DNA of 22,187 nucleotides. It comes from an uncultured Rhodobacter sp. (lineage in GTDB: Bacteria > Pseudomonadota > Alphaproteobacteria > Rhodobacterales > Rhodobacteraceae). Both the position numbers and the translations under genes were made by a program. Where the stretch lies: positions 1 through 22,187 of the forward strand of contig CALGTJ010000272.1 in assembly GCA_937901435.1 (NCBI GenBank), read 5' to 3'. The notes under the pieces are model-generated. The model had not been told where the DNA came from and did not search any database. It saw only the letters and a list, made by a program, of their open reading frames with translations. Positions 7,300 to 15,541 of the stretch are shown piece after piece (position 1 is the stretch's first letter; each line of letters starts with the position of its first letter).

Positions 7300-8904
7300 C
7301 TATTCTGCAGGGGTTGCGTTGGGGGGCATCGCGGTGACGGGTGTCGCTCCGCGAATGGTCATGAACATATTCCAGCACATCAGCAAACCACCGCTGAGGA
7401 ACAGGACACCGCCCAAACCGCGCACGATATACATCGGCAATTTCGCGGCAACCGTGTCGGCAAAACTGTTCACAAGGAAGCCTTGGCTATCGACTTCGCG
7501 CCACATCAGACCTTCCATGATCCCGGTGACCCACATCGACGAGGCGTAAAGAACGATGCCGATTGTGGCCAGCCAGAAGTGCCAGTTGATCGCAGCCATG
7601 GAATACATCTTTTCACGCCCCCAAAGCCGTGGTGTTAGGAAGTAGATGGCACCAAAGGTGATCATCCCGTTCCAACCCAGCGCACCAGAGTGCACGTGAC
7701 CAATGGTCCAGTCGGTGTAGTGGCTGAGCGAGTTCACCGCGCGGATCGACATCATCGGACCCTCGAATGTGGACATGCCGTAAAAGCCCAGCGACAGGAC
7801 GAACATGCGCATGATCGGATCGGTGCGCAACTTGTCCCACGCGCCTTGCAGCGTCATCAGACCGTTGATCATACCGCCCCAGCTTGGCATCCAGAGGATG
7901 ATCGAGAACACCATGCCCAACGTCGCAGCCCAGTCAGGCAAAGCGGTGTAGTGCAGGTGGTGAGGGCCAGCCCAGATATAAAGAAAGATCAGTGCCCAAA
8001 AGTGGATGATTGAAAGTTTGTAGCTGTAGATCGGACGCTCGGCCTGCTTGGGAACGAAATAGTACATCATCCCCAGAAAGCCCGCCGTCAGGAAAAAGCC
8101 GACCGCGTTATGGCCGTACCACCACTGGGTCATCGCATCCTGCACGCCAGAGAAGACCTGCACAGATTTGGACCCCCAGATGCTGACCGGGATCGACAGG
8201 TTGTTGACCACATGCAGCATCGCAACGGTGATGATAAAGCTCAGGTAGAACCAGTTCGCCACATAGATGTGCTTTTCCTGACGCTTGAAGATCGTGCCCA
8301 TGAACACGGCAAGATAACACAGCCAGACAATCGTCAGCCAGATATCAACGTACCATTCAGGTTCCGCGTATTCCTTGGACTGGGTCGCACCCAGCAGGTA
8401 ACCGGTCGCCGCCAGCACGATGAACAGCTGATAGCCCCAAAAGACGAACCACGCCAGATTGCCACCCCAAAGCCGCGCGGCGCTGGTGCGCTGTACGACA
8501 TAAAAGGATGTGGCGATCAGCGCGTTGCCACCAAAGGCAAAGATCACCGCACTTGTGTGCAGCGGGCGCAGACGTCCAAAGTTGGTGAATGGCTGACCCC
8601 AGTCAAAGTTCAACTCGGGAAAGGCCAGTTGAAAAGCGATAAAGGTGCCAACCAGAAACCCGGTCACCCCCCAAAACGCCGTGGCAATTACGCCGGCGCG
8701 TACCACGCCGTCGCTATACCCTGTGCGAGGATCAGCCGCCATCAACGGCTCCTCTGCATGTCGCAGCACCCAGACAAACAGTCCGGCTGCCACCGCCATA
8801 ATCAAAAGCGCATGCACCTGATAGGCCAGGTCATGCGCCCAGTTTGCAGCCATCGCCGCAAACAATGCTATTATCCCCAGAACGGAGAGTTTCACGTAGT
8901 CCAT
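7300..8904 (-). CDS. ccoN: cbb3-type cytochrome c oxidase subunit I, CcoN
   Basis: 534 aa catalytic subunit of the proton-pumping, high-affinity cbb3 oxidase, with about 12 membrane helices. Visible haem and copper ligands are H116 (RPLHTSAV), H265 (YGHNAVGF), the H315-H316 pair ([10 protein letters not shown]), and H403 and H405 ([10 protein letters not shown]). These match the haem-copper oxidase C-family pattern. The ATG at 8904 has a GAGGTG sequence about 7 nt upstream. It is the first gene of ccoNOQP, driven by an FNR box 85 nt upstream, so induction at low oxygen by FnrL is expected. Confidence 0.98.
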   Translation of the reverse strand: MDYVKLSVLGIIALFAAMAANWAHDLAYQVHALLIMAVAAGLFVWVLRHAEEPLMAADPRTGYSDGVVRAGVIATAFWGVTGFLVGTFIAFQLAFPELNFDWGQPFTNFGRLRPLHTSAVIFAFGGNALIATSFYVVQRTSAARLWGGNLAWFVFWGYQLFIVLAATGYLLGATQSKEYAEPEWYVDIWLTIVWLCYLAVFMGTIFKRQEKHIYVANWFYLSFIITVAMLHVVNNLSIPVSIWGSKSVQVFSGVQDAMTQWWYGHNAVGFFLTAGFLGMMYYFVPKQAERPIYSYKLSIIHFWALIFLYIWAGPHHLHYTALPDWAATLGMVFSIILWMPSWGGMINGLMTLQGAWDKLRTDPIMRMFVLSLGFYGMSTFEGPMMSIRAVNSLSHYTDWTIGHVHSGALGWNGMITFGAIYFLTPRLWGREKMYSMAAINWHFWLATIGIVLYASSMWVTGIMEGLMWREVDSQGFLVNSFADTVAAKLPMYIVRGLGGVLFLSGGLLMCWNMFMTIRGATPVTAMPPNATPAE

Positions 8905-8945
8905 AAAGACACCTCGAAATTTACGAGCGTCCCCCTAAGACACGC

Positions 8946-8956
8946 TCCTGTTCGCA
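8946..8956 (-). promoter_or_regulatory. 11-mer shared with the ccoG promoter
   Basis: TGCGAACAGGA on the minus strand, separated by exactly 33 nt from the FNR box at 8990-9003, as in the ccoG promoter. Here it lies about 41 nt before the ccoN start and is not the ribosome binding site, so a shared role at the transcription start is more likely than a translational one. Confidence 0.5.
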
Positions 8957-8989
8957 AGGATGTCGTACAAAGCCATGGCTGGCCTCGCA

Positions 8990-9003
8990 TTGATCTGGAT
9001 CAA
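8990..9003 (-). promoter_or_regulatory. FNR box, ccoNOQP promoter
   Basis: TTGATCTGGATCAA is a perfect TTGAT-N4-ATCAA palindrome in the 161-nt gap between fnrL and ccoN. Even the four spacer bases (CTGG) match the box before ccoG. The expected effector is FnrL, whose recognition helix carries the E-x-x-S-R pattern. Confidence 0.93.
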
Positions 9004-9065
9004 GTTTGATAAAGAGAGCGTGATTTATGCGTCAGACAGGTCAGTGGGCGGTAAAAAAACAGACT

Positions 9066-9776
9066 TCAGTCGCCAGACGCCACCGCCAGCGCCTGCTCGT
9101 CAAGCACCCGGAAATGTTTGCGGTCGCTGAATTCCAGCACGCCTGCGCTTTTTAACGCAGAAAACTGACGGCTGACGGTTTCCAGCGTCAGCCCAAGATA
9201 ATCAGCGATTTCTTCACGAATCAGAGGCAGGGCAAGTGCGGGCTGTTTGCCGTCGATGCCATCAATGCTCTGACGACGCACAAGCATCAGAATAAAGGTC
9301 GCGATCTTTTCCTTGGCCGTCTTACGCCCCAACAGCAGCATCCAGTCACGTGCGGCGTCCAACTCGTCCAGGACAATTTCGATCATGCGTTGCGCAAGAT
9401 GCGGCGTTGTTGCCAGCAGATGTTCAAAAGAGGCCTGCTCGAAACAACAAAGCGTCACATCGGTCGCGGCAACCACGTCGAACTCGATCTCTTTGCGACC
9501 GGGCCGCCCGATGAAATCCGACGGCAGTAAAAGACCCACCATCTGCGTGCGCCCGTCTTCCATGGTTTTGCCAAGTGTGGCGACGCCCTGCACAACGGTC
9601 GCCACATAACTCAACTCGTCACCACGCCACAGAATTGGCGCGCCCGCCTCAAAACTGCGATAGGTTTTCATGCTTTCAAGAGCGATCAGATCAGACCCTT
9701 CACAACGCGAGCAAACCGCACGATGGCGGATCGGACATTGTTCGCATTTGATGGCATTTCTTAGCATGATTGACAT
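9066..9776 (-). CDS. fnrL: Crp/Fnr-family oxygen-responsive transcription regulator FnrL
   Basis: 236 aa. The N-terminal cysteines C11, C14, C22 and C25 (CEQCPIRHRAVCSRC), with C110/C111 in the cAMP-like domain, match the FnrL pattern for an oxygen-labile [4Fe-4S] cluster. The C-terminal winged helix-turn-helix (about 185-215) has E199-x-x-S202-R203, the residues that in FNR read TTGAT half-sites. The two perfect FNR boxes at the downstream cco promoters fit it as their regulator. The ATG at 9776 is used; an in-frame ATG three codons later is possible, and neither has a clear Shine-Dalgarno sequence. No FNR box was seen in its own 72-nt upstream gap. Confidence 0.95.
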   Translation of the reverse strand: MSIMLRNAIKCEQCPIRHRAVCSRCEGSDLIALESMKTYRSFEAGAPILWRGDELSYVATVVQGVATLGKTMEDGRTQMVGLLLPSDFIGRPGRKEIEFDVVAATDVTLCCFEQASFEHLLATTPHLAQRMIEIVLDELDAARDWMLLLGRKTAKEKIATFILMLVRRQSIDGIDGKQPALALPLIREEIADYLGLTLETVSRQFSALKSAGVLEFSDRKHFRVLDEQALAVASGD

Positions 9777-9848
9777 AAGCAGAATCCGGAATGGTCCAAC
9801 AGGTCTTAATCTCTATTCGATCTTAGCGTAGAGGGCTATAGATTCAAC

Positions 9849-11018
9849 CTAAGCCTTTGGCAAATCAACCCACGACATACTGGCATTTGACGCAACGGCA
9901 GCGGCCGTGAACTCCATCCCCTTCAGTCCGTCGATGACGTCAGGATAGGCCAGTAGCCCCTCTGGCAGAGCATTCCCATCCCGACGGGCCTCTATGGCAA
10001 TCGCAAATTCCAGATAAAGGTTAGCCCAAGCGTCGCTTAGCGCCTCTGGATGACCCCGTGGCATCCGCACGAAACGTTCCGCCTCTGGCAGCATTCCAGC
10101 GCCGTGACCCCGCGAAATCACCTGCGCAGGCGCACCGATCTGACGAAAATGCAGGAACTCCGGCTCTTCCTGATTCCATTCCAGCGTCGCCTTGGTCCCA
10201 CAGACGCGCAGGCGAAACCCGCATTGACTGCCGGCAAAGGTCTGGCTGACCATCAGCGTTCCCGGCACATCGCCCTCAAAACGCAGGTGCATGAACGCTG
10301 TGTCTTCCATCGGTTTGGGCTTGCCCGTGACATGAAAGTCCGCCCGCAGCGCCTCTATCTCTAAGCCACTGACAAAGCGCGCCAAATGTTCCGCGTGTGT
10401 GCCAATATCCGCGACGGTAAAACTCGGTCCGCTGGTCGCCGGGTCCATCCGCCACGGCGTCGGCGCACCCTCTGCCACCGTCAGATCCATCGCCCAATCC
10501 TGAAAATATTCCACGTGGATCTGGCGGATCTCGCCCAGTTGCCCGGCCGCCACCATCGCACGCGCCTGACGCATCATGTGGTGGCTGGCATACGCGTAGG
10601 TCACACCGACAACCAAACCCGTCTCGCGCTGCTTGGCGACCAGCGCCTCGGCATCCTGCATCGTGGTGCACAGCGGTTTGTCGGTAATCACGTCGATCCC
10701 TGCGTCCATGAACGCCAAGGCCGCCTCTGCATGCAAATGGTTCGGTGTGACAATCGCCACCGCATCAATCCCGTCGGCGCGCGCCCCCTCGGCACGGGCC
10801 ATCTCGCGGAAATCCGTGTAAATGCGATCCTCTGCCAGCATCCATGCGTGACCAGAGGCCACAGCCACGTCAGGTTTGGATGACAAGGCCCCCGCCACCA
10901 CCTCCCACCGATTCGACAAGCGCGCACCATTCGCGTGGACATCGCCAATCAGGCCCTGCCCTCCACCGACAAAACCGAGGCGCAGGCGGCGGGTCGGGGC
11001 GGGGAAATCTTGGGTCAT
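9849..11018 (-). CDS. Gfo/Idh/MocA-family NAD(P)-dependent oxidoreductase
   Basis: 389 aa soluble enzyme. The N-terminal Rossmann fold has VGGGQGLIG (17-25); TPNHLH (91-96) and TDKPL (112-116, family catalytic Lys) follow; D204-I-G-T-H208 is the metal/substrate-region motif at the start of the C-terminal half. Members usually oxidise or epimerise sugars or inositols, but the substrate cannot be assigned. The ATG at 11018 (MTQDFPAPTRRLRLGFVGGG) is preferred, because the frame further upstream adds a Cys-rich stretch unlike the family. Neither start has a strong ribosome binding site. It stands alone, upstream of fnrL on the same strand. Confidence 0.85.
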   Translation of the reverse strand: MTQDFPAPTRRLRLGFVGGGQGLIGDVHANGARLSNRWEVVAGALSSKPDVAVASGHAWMLAEDRIYTDFREMARAEGARADGIDAVAIVTPNHLHAEAALAFMDAGIDVITDKPLCTTMQDAEALVAKQRETGLVVGVTYAYASHHMMRQARAMVAAGQLGEIRQIHVEYFQDWAMDLTVAEGAPTPWRMDPATSGPSFTVADIGTHAEHLARFVSGLEIEALRADFHVTGKPKPMEDTAFMHLRFEGDVPGTLMVSQTFAGSQCGFRLRVCGTKATLEWNQEEPEFLHFRQIGAPAQVISRGHGAGMLPEAERFVRMPRGHPEALSDAWANLYLEFAIAIEARRDGNALPEGLLAYPDVIDGLKGMEFTAAAVASNASMSWVDLPKA

Positions 11019-11037
11019 TGGGAATTCATCCGTGGTC

Positions 11038-11056
11038 TGTGTGCAAAGGGTACACA
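11038..11056. promoter_or_regulatory. Imperfect palindrome upstream of the MocA-family gene
   Basis: TGTGTGC (11038-11044) and GTACACA (11050-11056) are complementary apart from one G/T position, with a 5-nt centre. It lies 19 nt before the oxidoreductase ATG on the minus strand, where an operator or leader hairpin could be. It might also serve the divergent gene at 11148. No regulator can be named. Confidence 0.3.
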
Positions 11057-11147
11057 GGCGCATTGCCCGCAGAACGACCGGATTTCAAGCAAATAGCGCC
11101 GGCAGCACCCGCTTGAAACCTGCGCGCAAGCGCCTTACCCCAACCCC

Positions 11148-11495
11148 ATGCTGGTCTTTGAAAACATCATCTCGGATCGCGGGTCCAAATATGCCGTCTC
11201 GGGCGGGCCCTGCACCAGTGAGGCCGAGGCGAAGGCCTTTGTCACCGCGTTGAAACGGCGCAAGAAATTCGCCAAGGCGACCCATAACACATGGGGCCTG
11301 CTGACAGAGGCCGCCCCGATCAAGAATGACGACGGCGAAGGCGGGGCAGGTATGGTGATCCTGCGGATGCTGGAACGGGCCGAACTGCGCGACCATATCG
11401 TCGTTGTGACGCGGTGGTACGGCGGCAAGCATCTGGGCGGCGACAGGTTTCGCCACGTGCAGGACGCGGTGCAGTATTACCTGGACAACGCTTAA
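11148..11495 (+). CDS. YigZ/IMPACT-family protein (UPF0029 domain), single-domain form
   Basis: 115 aa. The IMPACT-domain signatures are clear: NDDGEGGAG (60-68) and RWYGGKHLGGDRF (89-101), preceded by a basic patch LKRRKKFAKATHNTWG. YigZ of E. coli is about 200 aa with a second C-terminal domain that is absent here; single-domain forms are known in alphaproteobacteria. Its biochemical role is not established; the eukaryotic relative IMPACT binds GCN1. The ATG at 11148 opens the family-typical start. Its stop overlaps the stop of the convergent Lrp-type gene in the palindrome TTAA (11492-11495). Confidence 0.85.
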   Translation: MLVFENIISDRGSKYAVSGGPCTSEAEAKAFVTALKRRKKFAKATHNTWGLLTEAAPIKNDDGEGGAGMVILRMLERAELRDHIVVVTRWYGGKHLGGDRFRHVQDAVQYYLDNA

Positions 11496-11917
11496 GCCTT
11501 GGCCAGCAACAGATTGCTTTCGCTGTTCAAGACACCCGGAATCTCACGGATCTGGCGCAGCACACTGTCAAAATTCGCAAGGTTTGCCGCCTCGATGCCC
11601 GCCACCAGATCCCACGCGCCATTGGTCGTGTGCAGGCTGACGATCTGGTGCAATTTGCGCAAACGGCGGATGACCTCTCTGGCCAGTGCGCCCTGTAGTT
11701 CGATGGTGGTCACGGCACGTACCAGATCCTCATCCGCCCCCGCGCCAATCTCGACCGTAAAACGCTGGATTGCGCCGGATTTCACCAACCGCTCTATCCC
11801 TGCCTGAACCGTGGCACGAGAGACCTTAAGCTGCCCCGCCAAAGTCGTCACAGAGGCGCGCCCGTCCTGTCGCAGCGCAGCAAGCAGTTTCCGGTCGGCC
11901 GGCGTGATATCGAGCAT
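11492..11917 (-). CDS. Lrp/AsnC-family transcription regulator of the arginase operon
   Basis: 141 aa, the usual size for the family. An N-terminal helix-turn-helix (about 22-44, TTLAGQLKVSRATVQAGIERL) is followed by a RAM/AsnC effector and oligomerisation domain (about 65-141). It is divergent from arginase with a 118-nt gap, which by analogy with other roseobacterial and rhizobial arginine/ornithine operons makes it the likely local regulator responding to arginine or ornithine. One of three phased GCATTTYG repeats overlaps its own start codon, suggesting autoregulation. Effector and direction of control are inference. Confidence 0.9.
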   Translation of the reverse strand: MLDITPADRKLLAALRQDGRASVTTLAGQLKVSRATVQAGIERLVKSGAIQRFTVEIGAGADEDLVRAVTTIELQGALAREVIRRLRKLHQIVSLHTTNGAWDLVAGIEAANLANFDSVLRQIREIPGVLNSESNLLLAKA

Positions 11918-11963
11918 TTTGATACTTTCCTATAGCATTTCGCCTACTTACTTACGCATTTTG
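11914..11963. promoter_or_regulatory. Three 21-bp-phased direct repeats (candidate Lrp-type operator)
   Basis: GCATTTTG (11914-11921), GCATTTCG (11935-11942) and GCATTTTG (11956-11963) start exactly 21 bp apart, that is two helical turns, so all face the same side of the DNA. They lie in the gap between the Lrp-type regulator and arginase, the first covering the regulator's start codon. Lrp/AsnC octamers wrap DNA over phased sites, so these are good operator candidates. Confidence 0.6.
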
Positions 11964-12021
11964 CACTATTTTCCAACTATATGTACATCTCTTTTTCCAA
12001 GATACTCGACAGCAATTCCAA

Positions 12022-12027
12022 AAGGAG
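12022..12027 (+). promoter_or_regulatory. Ribosome binding site of arginase
   Basis: AAGGAG 8 nt before the ATG at 12036. It decides the start, since the open frame extends back through the divergent regulator gene. Confidence 0.85.
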
Positions 12028-12035
12028 CCTACCTC

Positions 12036-12965
12036 ATGTCGCTGAAATGTTCCCTGATCGGTGCCCCCATCGAAACTGGCGCAAGCCAGCCCGGTTGTCT
12101 GATGGGTCCGGATTCCTTTCGCACCGCGGGTCTGAAAGATGTCCTTCACTCGCTGGGATATGAGGTGCAGGATCACGGCAATCTGACCGCAGCGCCGACT
12201 GACCTGCCGCGCCATCCCAACAGCGCCATTCACCACCTGAACGAAACCGTCGGCTGGGCCATCACCCTTGAAAACGCGGCCTTCGAGGCCGCAAAATCAG
12301 GCGATTTCCCGATCTTCCTTGGTGGCGATCACAGCCTGTCCATCGGCACCGTCCCCGGCGTCGCCCGTGCCGCAGCTTTGCAAGACAAACCCCAGTTCGT
12401 GCTCTGGCTCGACGCGCACCCGGATATCCACTCGCTTGACACCACCACCAGCGGCAACCTGCATGGCACGCCAGTGTCTTATTTCACCGGGCGGGCGGGG
12501 TTCAAGGATGTCTATCCGCCCCTGCGCTGCGCTGTGGATCCCACGAATATCTGCATGATGGGCATCCGTTCGGTCGATGGGCCGGAAAAGGCGGTGATTG
12601 CCGAGACAGGCCTAGAGGTGCTCGACATGCGCGCCATTGATGAAAACGGTGTCGTCGCCCCCCTGCGCCGGTTTCTGGAACGGGTCACTGCCGCCAATGG
12701 CGCGCTGCATGTCAGTCTTGATGTGGACTTCCTTGACCCCGGCATCGCCCCCGCCGTCGGCACAACCGTTCCCGGTGGTGCGTCGTTTCGCGAGGCGCAT
12801 CTGATCATGGAAATGCTCTGTGACAGTGACCTTGTGACCTCGCTGGACCTTGTCGAACTCAACCCCTTCCTCGACGAGCGCGGCCGCACCGCCCGTCTTA
12901 TGGTCGACCTTTGCGCATCGCTTCTGGGCCGCAAGGTTCTGGACCGTCCAACCATCCGCTATTGA
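12036..12965 (+). CDS. rocF: Arginase
   Basis: 309 aa ureohydrolase that splits arginine into ornithine and urea with a dinuclear Mn centre. The metal ligands are in place: H99 (GGDHS, 96-100), D126/H128/D130 (LDAHPD), and D229/D231 (SLDVDFLDP). SGNLHGTPV (139-147) is the arginase-type substrate loop, which favours arginase over agmatinase. One family position after D130 reads IHS rather than the common LN. A clear AAGGAG precedes the start. Ornithine cyclodeaminase begins 11 nt after its stop, so the two form an operon. The symbol follows the Bacillus name; arcA or argI is used elsewhere. Confidence 0.93.
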   Translation: MSLKCSLIGAPIETGASQPGCLMGPDSFRTAGLKDVLHSLGYEVQDHGNLTAAPTDLPRHPNSAIHHLNETVGWAITLENAAFEAAKSGDFPIFLGGDHSLSIGTVPGVARAAALQDKPQFVLWLDAHPDIHSLDTTTSGNLHGTPVSYFTGRAGFKDVYPPLRCAVDPTNICMMGIRSVDGPEKAVIAETGLEVLDMRAIDENGVVAPLRRFLERVTAANGALHVSLDVDFLDPGIAPAVGTTVPGGASFREAHLIMEMLCDSDLVTSLDLVELNPFLDERGRTARLMVDLCASLLGRKVLDRPTIRY

Positions 12966-12976
12966 AAGGCAACCCC

Positions 12977-14032
12977 GTGAAAGACATGACTCCCTCGACC
13001 CTCGCCATGGTGCCTTTTGTCAGCGTGGCCGACATGATGAAGATCATCAACACCATCGGTGTGCGCCGCATGATCGCCCAGATCGCAACCTATATCGAAG
13101 AAGACTTCCTGCGCTGGGACCTCTTTGACAAAACGCCCCGCGTCGCCGCCCATTCCGCCGAAGGTGTGATAGAGTTGATGCCGACCAGCGATGGCGAGAC
13201 CTATGGCTTCAAATACGTCAACGGTCACCCGGCGAATATGGCGCGCGGGTTTCAGACGGTCACCGCGTTTGGCGTGCTGGCGCGGGTCGACAACGGCTAT
13301 CCGGTGCTGCTGTCGGAAATGACGATCCTGACCGCCCTGCGCACCGCCGCCACCTCTGTTGTGGCGGCAAAGTATCTGGCGCCCAAAGGGGCAAAGGTCA
13401 TGGCGATGATCGGCAATGGCGCGCAATGCGAGTTTCAGGCGCTTGGCTTTGCCGAGGTGCTGGGGATTGACACGCTGCGCCTTTACGACATCGACCCCGA
13501 TGCCACCGCCAAGGTCATGCGCAACCTGCAAGGTCAAGGGGTGAGCGTCATCGCCTGCACCTCTGCCCAAGAGGCGGTTGAGGGCGCGCAAATCGTCACC
13601 ACATGCACCGCGGACAAACAATTCGCCACGATCCTGACGGACAATATGGTCGGCGCGGGCCAGCACATAAACGCCATCGGCGGTGACTGTCCCGGCAAGA
13701 CGGAACTGCACCGCGATATCCTGCTGCGCTCTGACATATTCGTGGAATACCCGCCGCAAACGCGGATCGAGGGCGAGATTCAGCAACTGGCAGAGGACCA
13801 CCCGGTGACGGAACTCTGGCAAGTGATCGCGGGCAAAGCCACGGGGCGTCGCGCCCCCGAACAGATCACCCTCTTTGACAGTGTGGGCTTTGCCACCGAG
13901 GATTTCTCTGCTCTGCGCTACATCCGCGACCAACTGGCCAGCGGCAACCACACTGACCTCGACATGCTCGCAGATCCGGACGATCCGCAGGATCTGTTCG
14001 GGATGGTACAGCGGGCGAAGGATGTGGCGTAG
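12977..14032 (+). CDS. ocd: Ornithine cyclodeaminase
   Basis: 351 aa enzyme of the OCD/mu-crystallin family. It converts ornithine to proline and ammonia with bound NAD, using the product of the arginase encoded just upstream. The Rossmann signature is GNGAQ (146-150), with ARVDNGYPVLLSEMTILTALRTAA before it (substrate and phosphate contacts) and GGDCPGKTEL in the second half, both family-typical. The GTG at 12977 is chosen because AAAGG (12965-12969) is 7 nt upstream; the ATG at 12986, three codons later, is an alternative with poorer spacing. With arginase it makes a two-step route from arginine to proline. Confidence 0.92.
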   Translation: MKDMTPSTLAMVPFVSVADMMKIINTIGVRRMIAQIATYIEEDFLRWDLFDKTPRVAAHSAEGVIELMPTSDGETYGFKYVNGHPANMARGFQTVTAFGVLARVDNGYPVLLSEMTILTALRTAATSVVAAKYLAPKGAKVMAMIGNGAQCEFQALGFAEVLGIDTLRLYDIDPDATAKVMRNLQGQGVSVIACTSAQEAVEGAQIVTTCTADKQFATILTDNMVGAGQHINAIGGDCPGKTELHRDILLRSDIFVEYPPQTRIEGEIQQLAEDHPVTELWQVIAGKATGRRAPEQITLFDSVGFATEDFSALRYIRDQLASGNHTDLDMLADPDDPQDLFGMVQRAKDVA

Positions 14033-14054
14033 GCCGTATGGGCCGGGCCAGAGC

Positions 14055-14074
14055 GGTGGGCACACTTGCGCACC
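14055..14074. terminator. Hairpin between the convergent ocd and urtE genes
   Basis: GGTGGGCA (14055-14062) and TGCGCACC (14067-14074) pair with one G/G mismatch around a 4-nt loop, followed by TTACGGATTAA. Its position in the 69-nt gap between two convergent stops suits a bidirectional terminator, though T-runs are poor. Confidence 0.5.
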
Positions 14075-14101
14075 TTACGGATTAATGGTCCTGCCCAGCG
14101 C

Positions 14102-14797
14102 TTAGATCGACACCGCCCCCAGCACATCCTCACGGATCAGATCGTCTTTGCGCCCGTCCACAGAGACCCGCCCCTGCCGCAGCACATAGATCTGATCAGC
14201 GAGGTTGTAGGCAAAGTCGAAATATTGCTCGACCAACAAGATCGCCATGTCACCCTGATCGCGCAGCAGTTCGATGACGCGGCCGATTTGCTGGATGATA
14301 TTGGGCTGGATGCCCTCGGTCGGCTCGTCCAGCAGCAGCAGCTTGGGTTTGGTGATCAACGCGCGGGCGATGGCAAGCTGTTGCTGTTGCCCGCCAGACA
14401 GGTCACCACCACGGCGGTTCGTCATGTCTTTCAACACCGGGAACAGGTCATAAATATGATCGGGCACGAAATGTTCAGACTTGGGCAGACAGCCGAACCC
14501 GGTCTCAAGGTTCTCGCGCACCGTCAGCAGCGGAAAGATCTCGCGCCCTTGCGGGACATAGGCGATGCCACGCCGCGCCAGATCATGCGAATTCGCCCTG
14601 TCAATCGTCTGCCCGTCCAAAGACAACGCCCCGCCAGACCGCCCATGCACCCCCGCAATCGCCTTGAGCAAGGACGTTTTCCCGACGCCATTGGTCCCCA
14701 TCAGACAGGTCACCTCGCCCAGTTCGGCGCGGATGGAAATGTCGTACAGGATCTGGCTTTGACCATAATGCAGCGTCAGAGCGTCCACGTTCAGCAT
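14102..14797 (-). CDS. urtE: Urea ABC transporter ATP-binding subunit UrtE
   Basis: 231 aa LivF-type ATPase that energises urea import at the inner face of the membrane. Walker A GTNGVGKT (34-41), the signature LSGGQQQQLAIARAL, Walker B LLLLDEPTEGIQP and the H-loop region are intact. IQPNIIQQIGRVI after Walker B is typical of UrtE. It starts 3 nt after the urtD stop and is the last gene of urtABCDE. No urease gene follows; the next gene is the convergent ocd. Confidence 0.95.
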   Translation of the reverse strand: MLNVDALTLHYGQSQILYDISIRAELGEVTCLMGTNGVGKTSLLKAIAGVHGRSGGALSLDGQTIDRANSHDLARRGIAYVPQGREIFPLLTVRENLETGFGCLPKSEHFVPDHIYDLFPVLKDMTNRRGGDLSGGQQQQLAIARALITKPKLLLLDEPTEGIQPNIIQQIGRVIELLRDQGDMAILLVEQYFDFAYNLADQIYVLRQGRVSVDGRKDDLIREDVLGAVSI

Positions 14798-14800
14798 ATC

Positions 14801-15541
14801 CTAGCGCCCCAGATAAACGTCGATGACGTCTTGGTTTTTCGTCACATGATCCAGTGACCCTTCGGCCAGAACGGACCCTTCGTGCAGCACGGTCACCTTG
14901 CACTCAAGACGGCGCACGAATTCCATGTCATGTTCCACCACGATCACCGCGCGGGTCTTGGCCGCCTCTCGCAGGATGTCGGTTGTATGCGCGCGCTCGT
15001 CCGGGGTCATACCAGCGGCGGGTTCATCCACCAACAGCAGTTGCGGTTCCTGCGCCAGCAGCATCCCGATTTCCAGCCATTGCTTTTGCCCGTGGCTGAG
15101 TTCGCCTGATTTACGTTCCAGTTGATCCGTCAGACCGATCTGTTCTGCCAAAGACTCTACCTTGGCGTCATCATCGGCAGAGCAGAGATAGAACAGGACC
15201 GTAAACGCGCTGCGGTCTTTGCGCAGGGCCAGCAAGAGGTTTTCGTAAACAGACTGATCCTCGAACACGGTCGGGCGTTGAAATTTTCGCCCGATCCCGG
15301 CCTGCGCAATCTTGGCCTCTGACAGCTTTAGCAGGTTCGTGCTGCGCTCTCCCCAGATCACGCGGCCCTCGTCGGGGCGGGTTTTGCCTGTGACAATATC
15401 CATAAACGTGGTCTTGCCCGCGCCGTTCGGCCCAATGATCGCACGCATCTCGGCGGATCCGATCTGGAACGACAGATTGTTGATCGCGCGAAAGCCATCG
15501 AAGGTGACCGAAACACCAGAAACCTCAAGCAGGGAACTCAT
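14801..15541 (-). CDS. urtD: Urea ABC transporter ATP-binding subunit UrtD
   Basis: 246 aa LivG-type ATPase, partner of UrtE in the urea importer. Walker A GPNGAGKT (37-44), the variant signature LSHGQKQWLEIGM, Walker B LLLVDEPAAGMTPDE and the EHD H-loop (VVEHDMEFVRRLE) are present. The SHGQKQWLEIGM signature in place of SGGQ is the usual form in UrtD. The start overlaps the urtC stop by ATGA (15538-15541). Confidence 0.95.
   Translation of the reverse strand: MSSLLEVSGVSVTFDGFRAINNLSFQIGSAEMRAIIGPNGAGKTTFMDIVTGKTRPDEGRVIWGERSTNLLKLSEAKIAQAGIGRKFQRPTVFEDQSVYENLLLALRKDRSAFTVLFYLCSADDDAKVESLAEQIGLTDQLERKSGELSHGQKQWLEIGMLLAQEPQLLLVDEPAAGMTPDERAHTTDILREAAKTRAVIVVEHDMEFVRRLECKVTVLHEGSVLAEGSLDHVTKNQDVIDVYLGR

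Noticed and set aside
9041..9065. A terminator just after fnrL, suggested by a run of seven T on the minus strand
   Set aside because: Only a 4-bp stem with a 2-nt loop precedes it, which is not a credible hairpin.
12959..14065. A 368-codon minus-strand open frame opposite ocd
   Set aside because: Shadow of ocd, with no family features and no ribosome binding site.
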